Assembly (NCBI RefSeq): GCF_021491375.1
Contig: NZ_JAKEVY010000005.1
Coordinates: 232,920-296,919, forward strand
Source: Flavihumibacter fluminis
GTDB lineage: Bacteria > Bacteroidota > Bacteroidia > Chitinophagales > Chitinophagaceae
Direction: 5' to 3'
Length of the DNA: 64,000 bases
Positions 54,609 to 62,795 of this stretch are shown here, piece after piece. The translations under genes were made by a program, and so were the position numbers. Position 1 is the stretch's first letter; the number at the start of each line of letters is the position of its first letter. The notes under the pieces were generated by a model. That model was not told where the DNA came from. It saw only the letters and a list, made by a program, of their open reading frames with translations, and made no database searches.

Positions 54609-56132
54609 TCAGATAATATTAAGCATTTTCTGTGTGGCCTTGATCGCCGACACCGTCTGGTCGCTATCCAGTCCGCGTGTTTTAAATTCCTTCTGCTGAT
54701 GCTTCCAGGTGATCACGGTTTCACAAAGCGCATCACTTTTTCCACCGGGAGGAATGCGCACCGCATAATCGGTCAGCAAAGGCAACTCGATTTTCTTCTG
54801 CTTGTAAATTTTTTTGAGTGCATTCATGAAGGCATCGTACTGCCCATCGCCCTGTGCCTGCTCTTCATACGATTCTCCTGCAATACTTATTTTTATAGTA
54901 ACAGAAGGATTCAGGTTTTTAGCATGCACTAATGCATAATTTTCAATGCGCACTTTATCCTCGATGGTATTACTGTCAAGCACATCCGAAATGATATAAG
55001 GCAGATCTGCCTGTGTTACCACTTCTTTGCGATCACCTAATTCAATAATACGCTGCGTTACTTTTTTCAGGTCCTGGTCGGATAGCTGGATACCCAGTTG
55101 CGCCAGGTTGTTTTCGATATTAGCCTTGCCACTGGTTTTGCCCAGAGCATATTTCCGCTGGCGACCAAAACGCTCGGGCATCAGGTCGCTGAAATAGAGT
55201 TTATTCTTTTTATCACCATCGGCATGGATGCCGGCTGTTTGAGTAAATACATTTTCTCCCACCACCGGTTTGTTCACCGGGATGCGGAATCCGGAGAAGG
55301 TCTCCACCAGTTTGCTCACGCTGTAGAGGGATTTCTCCACCACATTGGTTCTGATTCCCGGCATGAAATCATTCAGTACCGCGATGGTACTTGCCAATGG
55401 CGCATTGCCCGCACGTTCACCCATCCCATTGATGGTGAGATGTAAACCATGTGCGCCGGCTTTCACTCCCTCCAGCACATTCGCTGTGCCGAGATCGTAA
55501 TCATTGTGCGCATGAAAATCAAAATGGATACCCGGATAACGTTCTACAATAGCCGAAATAAATTCCCTTACTTCATCGGGAGTAAGAATGCCCAGTGTAT
55601 CAGGCAGCATGATTCGTTTAACAGGCTGCGTTATGAGGAAGTCGAGGTATTGGTACACATAATCCGGCGAATGCCGCATGCCATTGCTCCAGTCTTCTAA
55701 ATATATATTGGCATCGATGCCTTTTTTCTTTGCCAGCGCCAGCACTTCTTTTACATCCGCAAAATGTTCAGCCGGTTTTTTCTTGAGCTGGTGCGTCAGG
55801 TGATTCAATGATCCTTTTGTGAGCAGGTTCATCACTTTAGCGCCGGCCTGTTGCATCCATTGAATGCTGACATCACCATCCACAAAGGTGAGCACTTCCA
55901 CTTTGTGCAGGAGTCCGTTTGCCTTTGCCCATTTGGTGATTTTTTTTACGGCATCGAACTCCCCTTCAGACACACGGGCGGAGGCAATTTCAATGCGATC
56001 CACTTTTACTTCGGTCAACAATAATTGCGCGATGGTTAACTTCTCCGATGCCGAAAAAGAAACCCCGCTTGTCTGCTCACCATCCCGAAGGGTGGTATCC
56101 ATGATCTCAACTGAACGCTTTGCGGGTGACAT
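54609..56132 (-). CDS. cimA: (R)-citramalate synthase, Leptospira-type
   Basis: 507-residue Claisen-condensing enzyme joining pyruvate or an alpha-keto acid with acetyl-CoA. DTTLRDGEQTSGVSF differs from the SPG motif of most LeuA proteins and matches Leptospira CimA. VDRIEIASARVSEGE, VMNLLTKGSLNHL, NIYLEDWSNGMRHSPDYV and FDFHAHNDYDLGTANVLEGV (metal-binding HxH) also match it. The C-terminal regulatory domain (~385-500: GDGQYDAFMNALKKIYKQ; YAVRIPPGGKSDALCETVI) should bind the end product. Leu and Tyr in LLTKG and YLEDW correspond to the pyruvate pocket of the Leptospira enzyme. Could still be an isopropylmalate synthase homolog. Confidence 0.78.
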   Translation of the reverse strand: MSPAKRSVEIMDTTLRDGEQTSGVSFSASEKLTIAQLLLTEVKVDRIEIASARVSEGEFDAVKKITKWAKANGLLHKVEVLTFVDGDVSIQWMQQAGAKVMNLLTKGSLNHLTHQLKKKPAEHFADVKEVLALAKKKGIDANIYLEDWSNGMRHSPDYVYQYLDFLITQPVKRIMLPDTLGILTPDEVREFISAIVERYPGIHFDFHAHNDYDLGTANVLEGVKAGAHGLHLTINGMGERAGNAPLASTIAVLNDFMPGIRTNVVEKSLYSVSKLVETFSGFRIPVNKPVVGENVFTQTAGIHADGDKKNKLYFSDLMPERFGRQRKYALGKTSGKANIENNLAQLGIQLSDQDLKKVTQRIIELGDRKEVVTQADLPYIISDVLDSNTIEDKVRIENYALVHAKNLNPSVTIKISIAGESYEEQAQGDGQYDAFMNALKKIYKQKKIELPLLTDYAVRIPPGGKSDALCETVITWKHQQKEFKTRGLDSDQTVSAIKATQKMLNII

Positions 56133-56149
56133 GTTGGTAGGGCTTGCTA

Positions 56150-56746
56150 TTAATAGGGGCTGTTCGCTGCAAAGGCTTTGATCTCTTCTTTCATCGCCTG
56201 CAGGTAATCGATATCATCGAATCCATTCATCAGGTTGTGTTTTTTATAACCATTGATATCGAAGGATTCTTTTTCACCGGTTGCCAGGATCGTGATGCTT
56301 TGCTCCGGAAGGTTTACCTCGATTTCTGTTTTAGGATCCGCTTCAATTGCTTTGAAGATTTTATCCAGAAACTCAGCTGAAATCTGCACGGGCAGAATAC
56401 CTATGTTGAGGGAGTTGTTCTTGAAGATATCAGCAAAGAAGGAGGATACTACGCAACGGAAACCATAATCGTAAATGGCCCAGGCTGCGTGCTCGCGACT
56501 GCTGCCACTACCGAAGTTCTTTCCGGCAACGAGGATTTTGCCTGAATAAATCGGGTTGTTTAATACGAAATCTGTTTTCGGGGTATTATCACTGTTATAG
56601 CGCCAATCGCGGAACAGGTTATCTCCAAAACCCTTGCGCTCGGTTGCTTTCAGAAAACGCGCAGGAATGATCTGGTCAGTATCTACATTCTCAATCGGCA
56701 TGGGAACTGCGGTGGAACGGAGGATGGTGAAATTATCGTAAGCCAT
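56150..56746 (-). CDS. leuD: 3-isopropylmalate dehydratase small subunit
   Basis: 198-residue small subunit of isopropylmalate isomerase, the swivel domain. [17 protein letters not shown] and [20 protein letters not shown] are the family signatures, and [20 protein letters not shown] follows. It pairs with LeuC, whose gene ends 45 bases upstream, to interconvert 2- and 3-isopropylmalate (and citramalate to methylmalate). It is 17 bases before cimA. Confidence 0.95.
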   Translation of the reverse strand: MAYDNFTILRSTAVPMPIENVDTDQIIPARFLKATERKGFGDNLFRDWRYNSDNTPKTDFVLNNPIYSGKILVAGKNFGSGSSREHAAWAIYDYGFRCVVSSFFADIFKNNSLNIGILPVQISAEFLDKIFKAIEADPKTEIEVNLPEQSITILATGEKESFDINGYKKHNLMNGFDDIDYLQAMKEEIKAFAANSPY

Positions 56747-56791
56747 GTATGGAAGTATGAAGTATGAAGTGTGAATTATGAAGTAGGGTTA

Positions 56792-58195
56792 TCAAATCAG
56801 TTCGCGGGGATCGGTTACTACTCCGGTTACTGCTGCTGCGGCGGCTACCAGTGGGCTTGCCAGCATGGTGCGGGCACCCGGACCTTGTCTTCCTTCGAAG
56901 TTTCGGTTGCTGGTGCTCACAGCATATTTGCCTGCAGGAATTTTATCATCATTCATGGCCAGGCAGGCCGAACATCCGGGCTGACGCAAGGAGAATCCTG
57001 CTTCTGTCAGGATATCGAGAATGCCTTCTTCCTTGATTTGCTGCTCTACGATATGAGAACCTGGTACGATCCAGGCAGTAACATTGTCTGCTTTTTTGCG
57101 ACCTTTTACAATGGAAGCAAAAGCGCGAAAATCTTCAATGCGACCATTGGTGCAGGATCCGATGAATACATAATCCACCGGTTTGCCCAGCATAGGTTCA
57201 GCTTCATGGAATCCCATATAGTTGAGGGATTTTTCATAGCTGGATTTGCCACTGCCGGTTTCATGGGAAACAGGGATCTTCTTGCTGATACCGATACCCA
57301 TACCCGGGTTGGTACCGAAGGTGATCATAGGCTCAATGTCAGCAGCATCAAAAACATATTCCTTATCGAAGCTGGCTCCAGCCTCTGTGTGCAGTGTTTT
57401 CCAATAGGCAAGGGCTTTGTCCCAGGCTTCGCCTTTGGGTGCTTTTTCTCTGCCCTTGATATAATTGAAGGTTGTAGCATCCGGGGCAATCATACCGCCT
57501 CGGGCGCCCATTTCGATACTCATGTTACAAACTGTCATGCGGCCTTCCATGCTCATCTGCTCGAATACCTCACCAGCAAATTCAACGAAATAGCCGGTAG
57601 CACCAGCTGCAGTCATTTGTGAAATGATATATAGCACCACATCCTTTGGTAAAACGCCTTTATTGAGTTTGCCATTCACGGAGATGCGCATGGTTTTGGG
57701 GCGTGGCTGCATGATACACTGTGAGCTCAGCACCATTTCCACTTCAGAAGTACCAATACCGAAGGCGATGGCACCAAAAGCACCGTGGGTGGAAGTATGG
57801 CTGTCGCCACATACGATGGTCATGCCTGGAAGGGTGATACCATTCTCCGGACCAACCACATGTACGATACCATTTTTTGGGTTACCTAGTCCCCAATGGG
57901 AGATACCATATTTGGCAGTATTGGTTTCCAGGGCTTTCAGCTGGTTGGCGGAAAGGGGATCAGCAACCGGCAGGTGCTGGTTGATGGTAGGGGTATTATG
58001 GTCGGCGGTTGCAAAGGTTTTATCAGGAAACAGGACAGTGAGTCCGCGTGTTTCGAGTCCCAGGAAGGCAACCGGACTGGTAACTTCATGAATAAAGTGA
58101 CGGTCGATCAGTAAAACATCTGGTCCGTCGGGAATACTTTTCACCACATGGGCATCCCACACTTTCGCAAACAAGGTCTTCGGGCTTGTACTCAT
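56792..58195 (-). CDS. leuC: 3-isopropylmalate dehydratase large subunit
   Basis: 467-residue aconitase-family subunit with a 4Fe-4S cluster. Signatures: [66 protein letters not shown] and [20 protein letters not shown], which together supply the three cluster cysteines. It is the first gene of leuC-leuD-cimA-leuB. The ~235 bases upstream contain a polypurine tract and no gene. Confidence 0.95.
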   Translation of the reverse strand: MSTSPKTLFAKVWDAHVVKSIPDGPDVLLIDRHFIHEVTSPVAFLGLETRGLTVLFPDKTFATADHNTPTINQHLPVADPLSANQLKALETNTAKYGISHWGLGNPKNGIVHVVGPENGITLPGMTIVCGDSHTSTHGAFGAIAFGIGTSEVEMVLSSQCIMQPRPKTMRISVNGKLNKGVLPKDVVLYIISQMTAAGATGYFVEFAGEVFEQMSMEGRMTVCNMSIEMGARGGMIAPDATTFNYIKGREKAPKGEAWDKALAYWKTLHTEAGASFDKEYVFDAADIEPMITFGTNPGMGIGISKKIPVSHETGSGKSSYEKSLNYMGFHEAEPMLGKPVDYVFIGSCTNGRIEDFRAFASIVKGRKKADNVTAWIVPGSHIVEQQIKEEGILDILTEAGFSLRQPGCSACLAMNDDKIPAGKYAVSTSNRNFEGRQGPGARTMLASPLVAAAAAVTGVVTDPRELI

Positions 58196-58340
58196 TTTTC
58201 AAAAATTATAATAGAACCGCTAATTTCTTAAAAATTGAGCAAATTCGGTGCAGAAAACTTGGCTGATCTCTAGAATAAGTCCTAAATGATTGAAATTTCT
58301 TTGATTAAAAAACTAACTAGCATTTGTTTTTGCGAAGAAA

Positions 58341-58411
58341 GGGGAATGGAAGAGGGGAATGGAAGATGGAGGAAAGGAGGAGGGAGGAAAGGAGGAGGGA
58401 GGAAAGGAAGA
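58341..58411 (+). repeat. polypurine minisatellite
   Basis: Two exact copies of GGGGAATGGAAGA (58341-58366) run into three near-identical 15-base units GGGAGGAAAGGAGGA (58367-58411). Nearly all bases are G or A. It is located between leuC and the chimeric gene; no open frame there has protein character. Confidence 0.85.
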
Positions 58412-58429
58412 TGGGGGCATTTCGCGATA

Positions 58430-59260
58430 TCAATTGTCCCATGGCCTTTTGGGGTGGAATCCCCGAACACTGATTGGTTCAAATAGTATTCTCAGATAAA
58501 TAGGATTGCGAGCGTTTTCGATCTGTTGTATCAGAAACTTTTCCTGAATTTCCAGTAGTAGGAAATGTTTAAATGAATTCGGTATGTTAGAATTTTGGTA
58601 GACCAGGTAGATTGTATCATTAGACTTTGTCCAGGTGCCCTTGTAATGCTTCGTTATTGATTCGTCTGAGTCTTGAGTAGTAATGGTATAATGGAAGCGA
58701 TTTGACCGGTTTATTGAAAAAATTACATTCTTAACACTGTCTTCATTCCAGGCTAAGAGTCTAAAATTTTTATGAGCCTTTCTTTGTGCACCGGATATTT
58801 TTACAATTTGTGAAGTACAGGACAAGTGTATTGTGATGAAAAATAAAGAAGCTAGCAGATAAGAAGGAAGTAGTTTCAATCTGTTTTTCTTCATCCAGTT
58901 TTGTTCAATTAAATGAATTCCATAGTTACTTTCAATTTCGATTACGTTATCGTACGTGTTGAATTCACTGATGTTTACTATTTCACTGAAGTTTAGTCTT
59001 TGACTTTCTTTCCATCGTCCAGGTATTTCTATAAAATCATCGCCCAATATTAGATTTCTGAGACGTAGGTTTTTAATGAACAGTGTTAAAAACGCTATCC
59101 CCATTCCCAGGCACATAATAAGGAATAAGCCACAAATTATCATAAACCAGATTTCGTCTCCCTTGGTGATTGCTACTGCAAACATGAAGGATAAAATAAG
59201 TCCGCAGATACCTACAAATAAGTACTTTATTGGTGGTCGATATTTAAATTTTCGAATCAA
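58430..59260 (-). CDS. apparent in-frame chimera of a PH-like membrane protein and a lipoprotein
   Basis: 276 codons from a TTG start. Residues 1-122 look like a two-helix membrane protein with PH-like domain (membrane segments ~12-31 and 37-61; FIEIPGRWKESQRLNFSEIV; NVIEIESNYGIHLIEQNW). Residue 123 (ATG 58894) then begins a second N-terminus, MKKNRLKLLPSYLLASLFFI with lipobox-like IHLSC, and a 154-residue lipoprotein of unknown function follows. A deletion joining two genes in frame is the simplest explanation; alternatively translation restarts at 58894. Neither half has a known role. Confidence 0.55.
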   Translation of the reverse strand: MIRKFKYRPPIKYLFVGICGLILSFMFAVAITKGDEIWFMIICGLFLIMCLGMGIAFLTLFIKNLRLRNLILGDDFIEIPGRWKESQRLNFSEIVNISEFNTYDNVIEIESNYGIHLIEQNWMKKNRLKLLPSYLLASLFFITIHLSCTSQIVKISGAQRKAHKNFRLLAWNEDSVKNVIFSINRSNRFHYTITTQDSDESITKHYKGTWTKSNDTIYLVYQNSNIPNSFKHFLLLEIQEKFLIQQIENARNPIYLRILFEPISVRGFHPKRPWDN

Positions 59261-59346
59261 TTTGTTAATATACTCGTTGTTGGATGTTGTCAGAATTTAT
59301 TACTTCTTCCATTAGTATTTTGAAAACTATTAATACGCAAGAAAAA

Positions 59347-59577
59347 TCAGGAAGTAATTGGAAAATATAATTCCTGTTGCAGACAGTCCTTAAGGTAAGC
59401 AAAGACGGCGCGTATTGAATCAGTACTTAGATTCGGGTATGCTTCTAATATTTGATTTTCTGTCCAACCTGAGCCAAAGAGTTCAAGAATTAACTCCACT
59501 GATATTCTCGTGCCCTTAATAATTGGTTTTCCAGGAAGAATCATCTTATCTGATGTTATGAATTGCTGCCATTCCAT
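59347..59577 (-). CDS. DUF433 antitoxin-like protein, without adjacent toxin
   Basis: 76 residues matching DUF433: ITSDKMILPGKPIIKGTRIS, VELILELFGSGWTENQILEA and YPNLSTDSIRAVFAYLKDC. DUF433 proteins are winged-helix antitoxins normally next to a DUF5615 PIN-like nuclease gene. None is found downstream (the next ~85 bases are non-coding) and the upstream gene is not PIN-like. It is 8 bases after the 59586 gene. Confidence 0.85.
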   Translation of the reverse strand: MEWQQFITSDKMILPGKPIIKGTRISVELILELFGSGWTENQILEAYPNLSTDSIRAVFAYLKDCLQQELYFPITS

Positions 59578-59585
59578 ATAAATAA

Positions 59586-59930
59586 TCAGTGATATTTCTC
59601 TAATAAAATAATCGGATCATTGTTTGTCCCTGTCCATTCACTGGCAATAAATGCATAGCCTTCAGGAAATGTGTCAACATAAATATCCTCATAATCATCT
59701 GCTAAATGTGCTAGTACTTCTTTTTTCCAAAACTCATAGCAGTTTTCAGGCGCTATCCATTCTAATTTCCTTCCTACATCAGCAAGCACAAAAGTTATTT
59801 TCCTTTGTGTAAACAACTGCTTTATACTTTCTTTATTCAAATATCTTATCCTTGTTGCACTCAATTCCTCTTGATTTGTCCAAAGACTGTTAATAGGAAT
59901 TTCTGTCACTATTCTATTGGATAAAAGCAT
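59586..59930 (-). CDS. hypothetical protein upstream of DUF433 gene
   Basis: 114 residues, soluble. KITFVLADVGRKLEWIAPEN, CYEFWKKEVLAHLADDYEDI and FPEGYAFIASEWTG, PIILLEKYH define a compact alpha/beta protein. I have the impression that similar proteins occur beside DUF433 genes in cyanobacteria and Bacteroidota, but cannot confirm. The 8-base gap to the DUF433 gene makes the two likely partners. Confidence 0.55.
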   Translation of the reverse strand: MLLSNRIVTEIPINSLWTNQEELSATRIRYLNKESIKQLFTQRKITFVLADVGRKLEWIAPENCYEFWKKEVLAHLADDYEDIYVDTFPEGYAFIASEWTGTNNDPIILLEKYH

Positions 59931-59987
59931 TTAATAGTTGTGTTTTGGAGTATTCAATCATTGTTTTAATAGTAAACCATAATGTAA

Positions 59988-60386
59988 TTAAAGTTGTAGC
60001 AATTTGTTATTCAATCTTGTTTTACATTCTTCCAGTTCAAATTTTGCCTTTTTATTTTCCGGATCATTTTCTAATGCTCGCCTGAAATAGTAAAGTGCCA
60101 GGCTGTCATTTGAAAACAATGAATTAATGCCTGCATTATATGAATCGGACACTCTATAATTCATTTTTGCTGCAAGTAAGTAGTCTGAAATTGCAGAACT
60201 TTGGTTAAAAAGCATACTATACGAATATGCTCTTTGAAAATAAAATTTTCCATTTAATGAATCTAGCAGGATTAGCGAATCAAGAATAGGGACTACTAAA
60301 ACAGGTAACGATAAAATAATTATTGTCCTAAGTAAATTCCTATATAAGAAATTATTGTTGGATCTATCTGTTTTATAGGTCAGCAT
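59988..60386 (-). CDS. hypothetical TPR-like membrane-anchored protein
   Basis: 132 residues: one N-terminal membrane segment (~18-40) followed by two TPR-like helix pairs (FYFQRAYSYSMLFNQSSAIS; ALYYFRRALENDPENKKAKF). Function unknown. It lies 5 bases after the 60392 gene. Confidence 0.55.
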   Translation of the reverse strand: MLTYKTDRSNNNFLYRNLLRTIIILSLPVLVVPILDSLILLDSLNGKFYFQRAYSYSMLFNQSSAISDYLLAAKMNYRVSDSYNAGINSLFSNDSLALYYFRRALENDPENKKAKFELEECKTRLNNKLLQL

Positions 60387-60391
60387 TTATT

Positions 60392-61168
60392 TTAAAACAT
60401 GAATGGTTTTAATACCTCCTGGATTGGGGATTTGCTTGCATCACAAGGAATGCAGGTATATATAGTCCCTTTCTTGCGTCTGATTTTTTCTACTATTCTT
60501 TTCTTCTCTTCGCTTATTGTTATTCCTTTTAAAGACAGGTAGTATAGGCCTTTTACTGCGTAGACCTGTTTTTCGCTATTCACAGATTGTAACCACTGAA
60601 ATAAGCTGATAGAATCTTTAGCTTGAACCCATTTTAATATTTGCGTTTGTTCTTTCGTTGTTTCACCAGGGTAATGACCGCATTTTATGCCAACGGCAAT
60701 TGTATCTATAAATAGCTCCTCTTCCACTAGTGCAGCTTTATAATCCTCTTTGAATTTCTTTTTTAGATCATTCATTTTTATTTGATCTGAAAATTGGTAT
60801 GTAGTATCGTTAGTTGTTTCCTTATTTTCAGGAAAATTCCGGATTTCCTTACCTTCCAGATTGAAAAAGATGATTCTATTATTTTTAGTAATTATCTTAA
60901 GTTTTGAATTTGTGGAATAAACTATATTTCCAATAGTACCGTATGTCTGAGTTATCTTGAATAAAGCTTCCTGATATCCCTCAACAATTTCGCGTGCATA
61001 TTCTTGTTCAATTTGAATTCTGTTATTTTCAGAAATATTTTCTTTTGCGTAATTGATGAATAATTGAAAGTCGCGTTTCAATAAAATTGAATTCAATTGT
61101 CTTTCTATCTGACCATACGATGTGGCTGAAAGCCAAAGAAAACATACTATAAATGATTGTTTAAACAA
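60392..61168 (-). CDS. exported hypothetical protein
   Basis: 258 residues, TTG start at 61168 giving the signal peptide MFKQSFIVCFLWLSATSYGQ; no ATG occurs upstream in this frame before the previous gene. The body is charged and helical. A CxxC-like CIPCDASKSP occurs near the C-terminus (TIYTCIPCDAS), possibly a metal or disulfide site. It starts 8 bases after the stop of the disrupted DUF2809 gene. Function not recognised. Confidence 0.55.
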   Translation of the reverse strand: MFKQSFIVCFLWLSATSYGQIERQLNSILLKRDFQLFINYAKENISENNRIQIEQEYAREIVEGYQEALFKITQTYGTIGNIVYSTNSKLKIITKNNRIIFFNLEGKEIRNFPENKETTNDTTYQFSDQIKMNDLKKKFKEDYKAALVEEELFIDTIAVGIKCGHYPGETTKEQTQILKWVQAKDSISLFQWLQSVNSEKQVYAVKGLYYLSLKGITISEEKKRIVEKIRRKKGTIYTCIPCDASKSPIQEVLKPFMF

Positions 61169-61176
61169 TTGTGATA

Positions 61177-61575
61177 CTATTTTATTATTTCTGCTCTTCT
61201 CTGTTTTATAAAGAAATAGACAATAGCTATTGTCATAATACCTAAAGTATAGGCGAGCATATCCAGCCAGGCAAAGGAATTACCTATAACAATATTGGCG
61301 ATTCTTGAGTGCTTTAATCCAAGTTTGCCGACCAAATCAAAATATTGTAATGTTTCGATTAAATACGCAAATAGTAATACTCCCGCAGCAGCCTATAGGG
61401 TAGATATTTTGATAAATGTTTTTATGAAGCAGAATAGGAGGATTACTACTAAATAGTCGCCTCCATAGGGTCTTATAAAGTTGTCATCCACATAAATGGC
61501 AATTAAAACCTCAATTAGAAATAGAAAAACGGTGGCTAGAAAGTAATATGGTTGGAAGTGAAATCTTTCTTTCAT
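61177..61575 (-). pseudogene. DUF2809 membrane protein with one premature TAG
   Basis: 132 codons plus a single in-frame TAG (61393-61395, codon 61). Before it: FLIEVLIAIYVDDNFIRPYG and DYLVVILLFCFIKTFIKIS; after it, same frame: GVLLFAYLIETLQYFDLVGK, LGLKHSRIANIVIGNSFAWL and DMLAYTLGI. All match DUF2809 (small four-helix membrane proteins of unknown role). Without the TAG the gene would be full length, so it is a recent nonsense mutation, a readthrough gene or a sequence error. Element B ends just before its ATG. Confidence 0.8.
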
Positions 61576-61578
61576 ATT

Positions 61579-61669
61579 CAATGCTTCGCCACATGAGTCC
61601 CAATTACCGGGAGCCACAGGACAAGTGCCAACAATATAGACTATCCGTAAATTCCTTGCAAGTGCGCAA
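61579..61669 (-). repeat. dispersed intergenic element, copy B
   Basis: Shares the identical 24-base core (61579-61602) and the ordered blocks CCGGGA, CACAGGA, CAATATA, CCTTGCAAG and GCGCAA with copy A at 29693-29789, in the same orientation. On the minus strand it ends 3 bases before the ATG of the DUF2809 gene, so it forms that gene's leader. Confidence 0.7.
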
Positions 61670-61679
61670 CCCGGTTTAT

Positions 61680-61724
61680 TTCAAACAAAAAATGGGAAGA
61701 GCGTTTCTGCTCCTCCCATTTAGT
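61680..61724 (-). terminator. rho-independent terminator, minus strand
   Basis: AAATGGGAAGAGC and GCTCCTCCCATTT pair around GTTTCT (one mismatch) and are followed by a T run on the minus strand. It probably ends transcription of the 61972 gene, which would place the 11-nt array in that gene's 3' untranslated region. Confidence 0.65.
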
Positions 61725-61750
61725 TTTTCGGATATTATTTCTTAATTTGT

Positions 61751-61820
61751 TTCTTTCCTTCTTCCCGTCTCCCTTCTCCTTTGTCTCCCGTTTCCTTTGT
61801 CTCCCTTTTCCATTCTCCCC
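61751..61820 (-). repeat. polypurine tract (minus strand) with ~16-base units
   Basis: On the minus strand GGGAGACAAAGGAAAC, GGGAGACAAAGGAGAA and GGGAGACGGGAAGAA follow one another. It resembles the tract at 58341-58411 on the other side of the hypothetical cluster. No coding potential. Confidence 0.7.
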
Positions 61821-61950
61821 AAGTGGTTCCAGAGTGCTTCACTGACGGTTCAATAGTGCTTGTAGAGTGCTCAAACAGTGGTCAATGAATGCTTCCAGAG
61901 TGCTGACTGGTTAGTCAAGTGCAGCCGAATGGACGGTCAACTACTGCCGA
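61819..61950 (+). repeat. 11-nt periodic degenerate array B (12 units)
   Basis: Twelve 11-base units in constant phase. Units 1-8: ccaAGTGGTtc, cagAGTGCTtc, actGACGGTtc, aatAGTGCTtg, tagAGTGCTca, aacAGTGGTca, atgAATGCTtc, cagAGTGCTga. Four more degenerate units follow to 61950. Units 5-6 match units 6-7 of array A almost exactly. It ends 21 bases before the stop of the 61972 gene. Confidence 0.78.
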
Positions 61951-61971
61951 ATGGTAAGAAGGTATCGCCAA

Positions 61972-62691
61972 TTATCTTCCTTTTTTGCCATACCACATCG
62001 GAGCTTTGGTCAGGACCAGGCTGATCTGGAACCTGCCCAAACGATCCTCCGGAGCATTGGCCAAATCCTGGTTGCTTTTACCCCTCCATTCGCGATCCTG
62101 GAAACTTCCTATATACGCAGCCTGTAACCCTACAGATGCTCCTTTCTCCTTGGGTGCAAACAGGTTCAGGCCCATACCCAGTTTATAATTGAAGAAAGAA
62201 TTATTGAAGGCTACAGGGGAGATGCCCGTTTGTACAATGGGAGAGGTCAGCACATCATTAAAATTCACATTGGAATTATCCCGGTAGAATTTAGCCTGGT
62301 ACCACTCATACCCGATACCTGCAATAGGATACAACATCACCCGGTCCTGCTTCAGCAGATCATACCCGAAATCAGCCCCTATGCCGGCAAAACGGGTGGT
62401 ACTGCTCTGGCGGTTGCGATCCCCGCTCATGCTGCTTCCCAGTGTAATATTGGACATCGAGATCACCCGGTTTCTTTCTTTCATCCAGCCCAATTGTAAT
62501 ACCGCGGTATAATCACGCAGGTCACGGTACTGAGGGAAATTCGCAATGCGGTTATTCAATCCGTCAAATTCCTGGAATCCTACCCCGATGCCAATTGTGC
62601 TCATTGGCAGATAATTATCCCAATTTTTCTTCTTCTGTGCCATGCTGGCGCCGCTGATCAGTAGGGCGGCAGCTAGTATCCATGCTTTCAT
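61972..62691 (-). CDS. outer-membrane beta-barrel-like protein, hypothetical
   Basis: 239-residue exported protein (MKAWILAAALLISGASMAQ). Strand-rich body: STIGIGVGFQEFDGLNNRIA; AVLQLGWMKERNRVISMSNI; TRFAGIGADFGYDLL; FNYKLGMGLNLFAPKEKGAS; and a basic C-terminus. The ATG at 62691 starts the signal peptide; in-frame codons further upstream would overlap the divergent oxidoreductase promoter. Function unknown. Confidence 0.65.
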   Translation of the reverse strand: MKAWILAAALLISGASMAQKKKNWDNYLPMSTIGIGVGFQEFDGLNNRIANFPQYRDLRDYTAVLQLGWMKERNRVISMSNITLGSSMSGDRNRQSSTTRFAGIGADFGYDLLKQDRVMLYPIAGIGYEWYQAKFYRDNSNVNFNDVLTSPIVQTGISPVAFNNSFFNYKLGMGLNLFAPKEKGASVGLQAAYIGSFQDREWRGKSNQDLANAPEDRLGRFQISLVLTKAPMWYGKKGR

Positions 62692-62795
62692 ATTGTATAG
62701 TTTAGTCATGCTTAACAGGTTGTTCGTGGATTGGTTCTTTTTTTTCGCTGTTTGAAGTGCCCTTTGATGCAATTTTTGCAGATATTTAAGCAAAA

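Noticed and set aside
56771..57622. 283-codon frame antisense to leuC
   Set aside because: leuC is unambiguous; the antisense frame has no recognisable domain.
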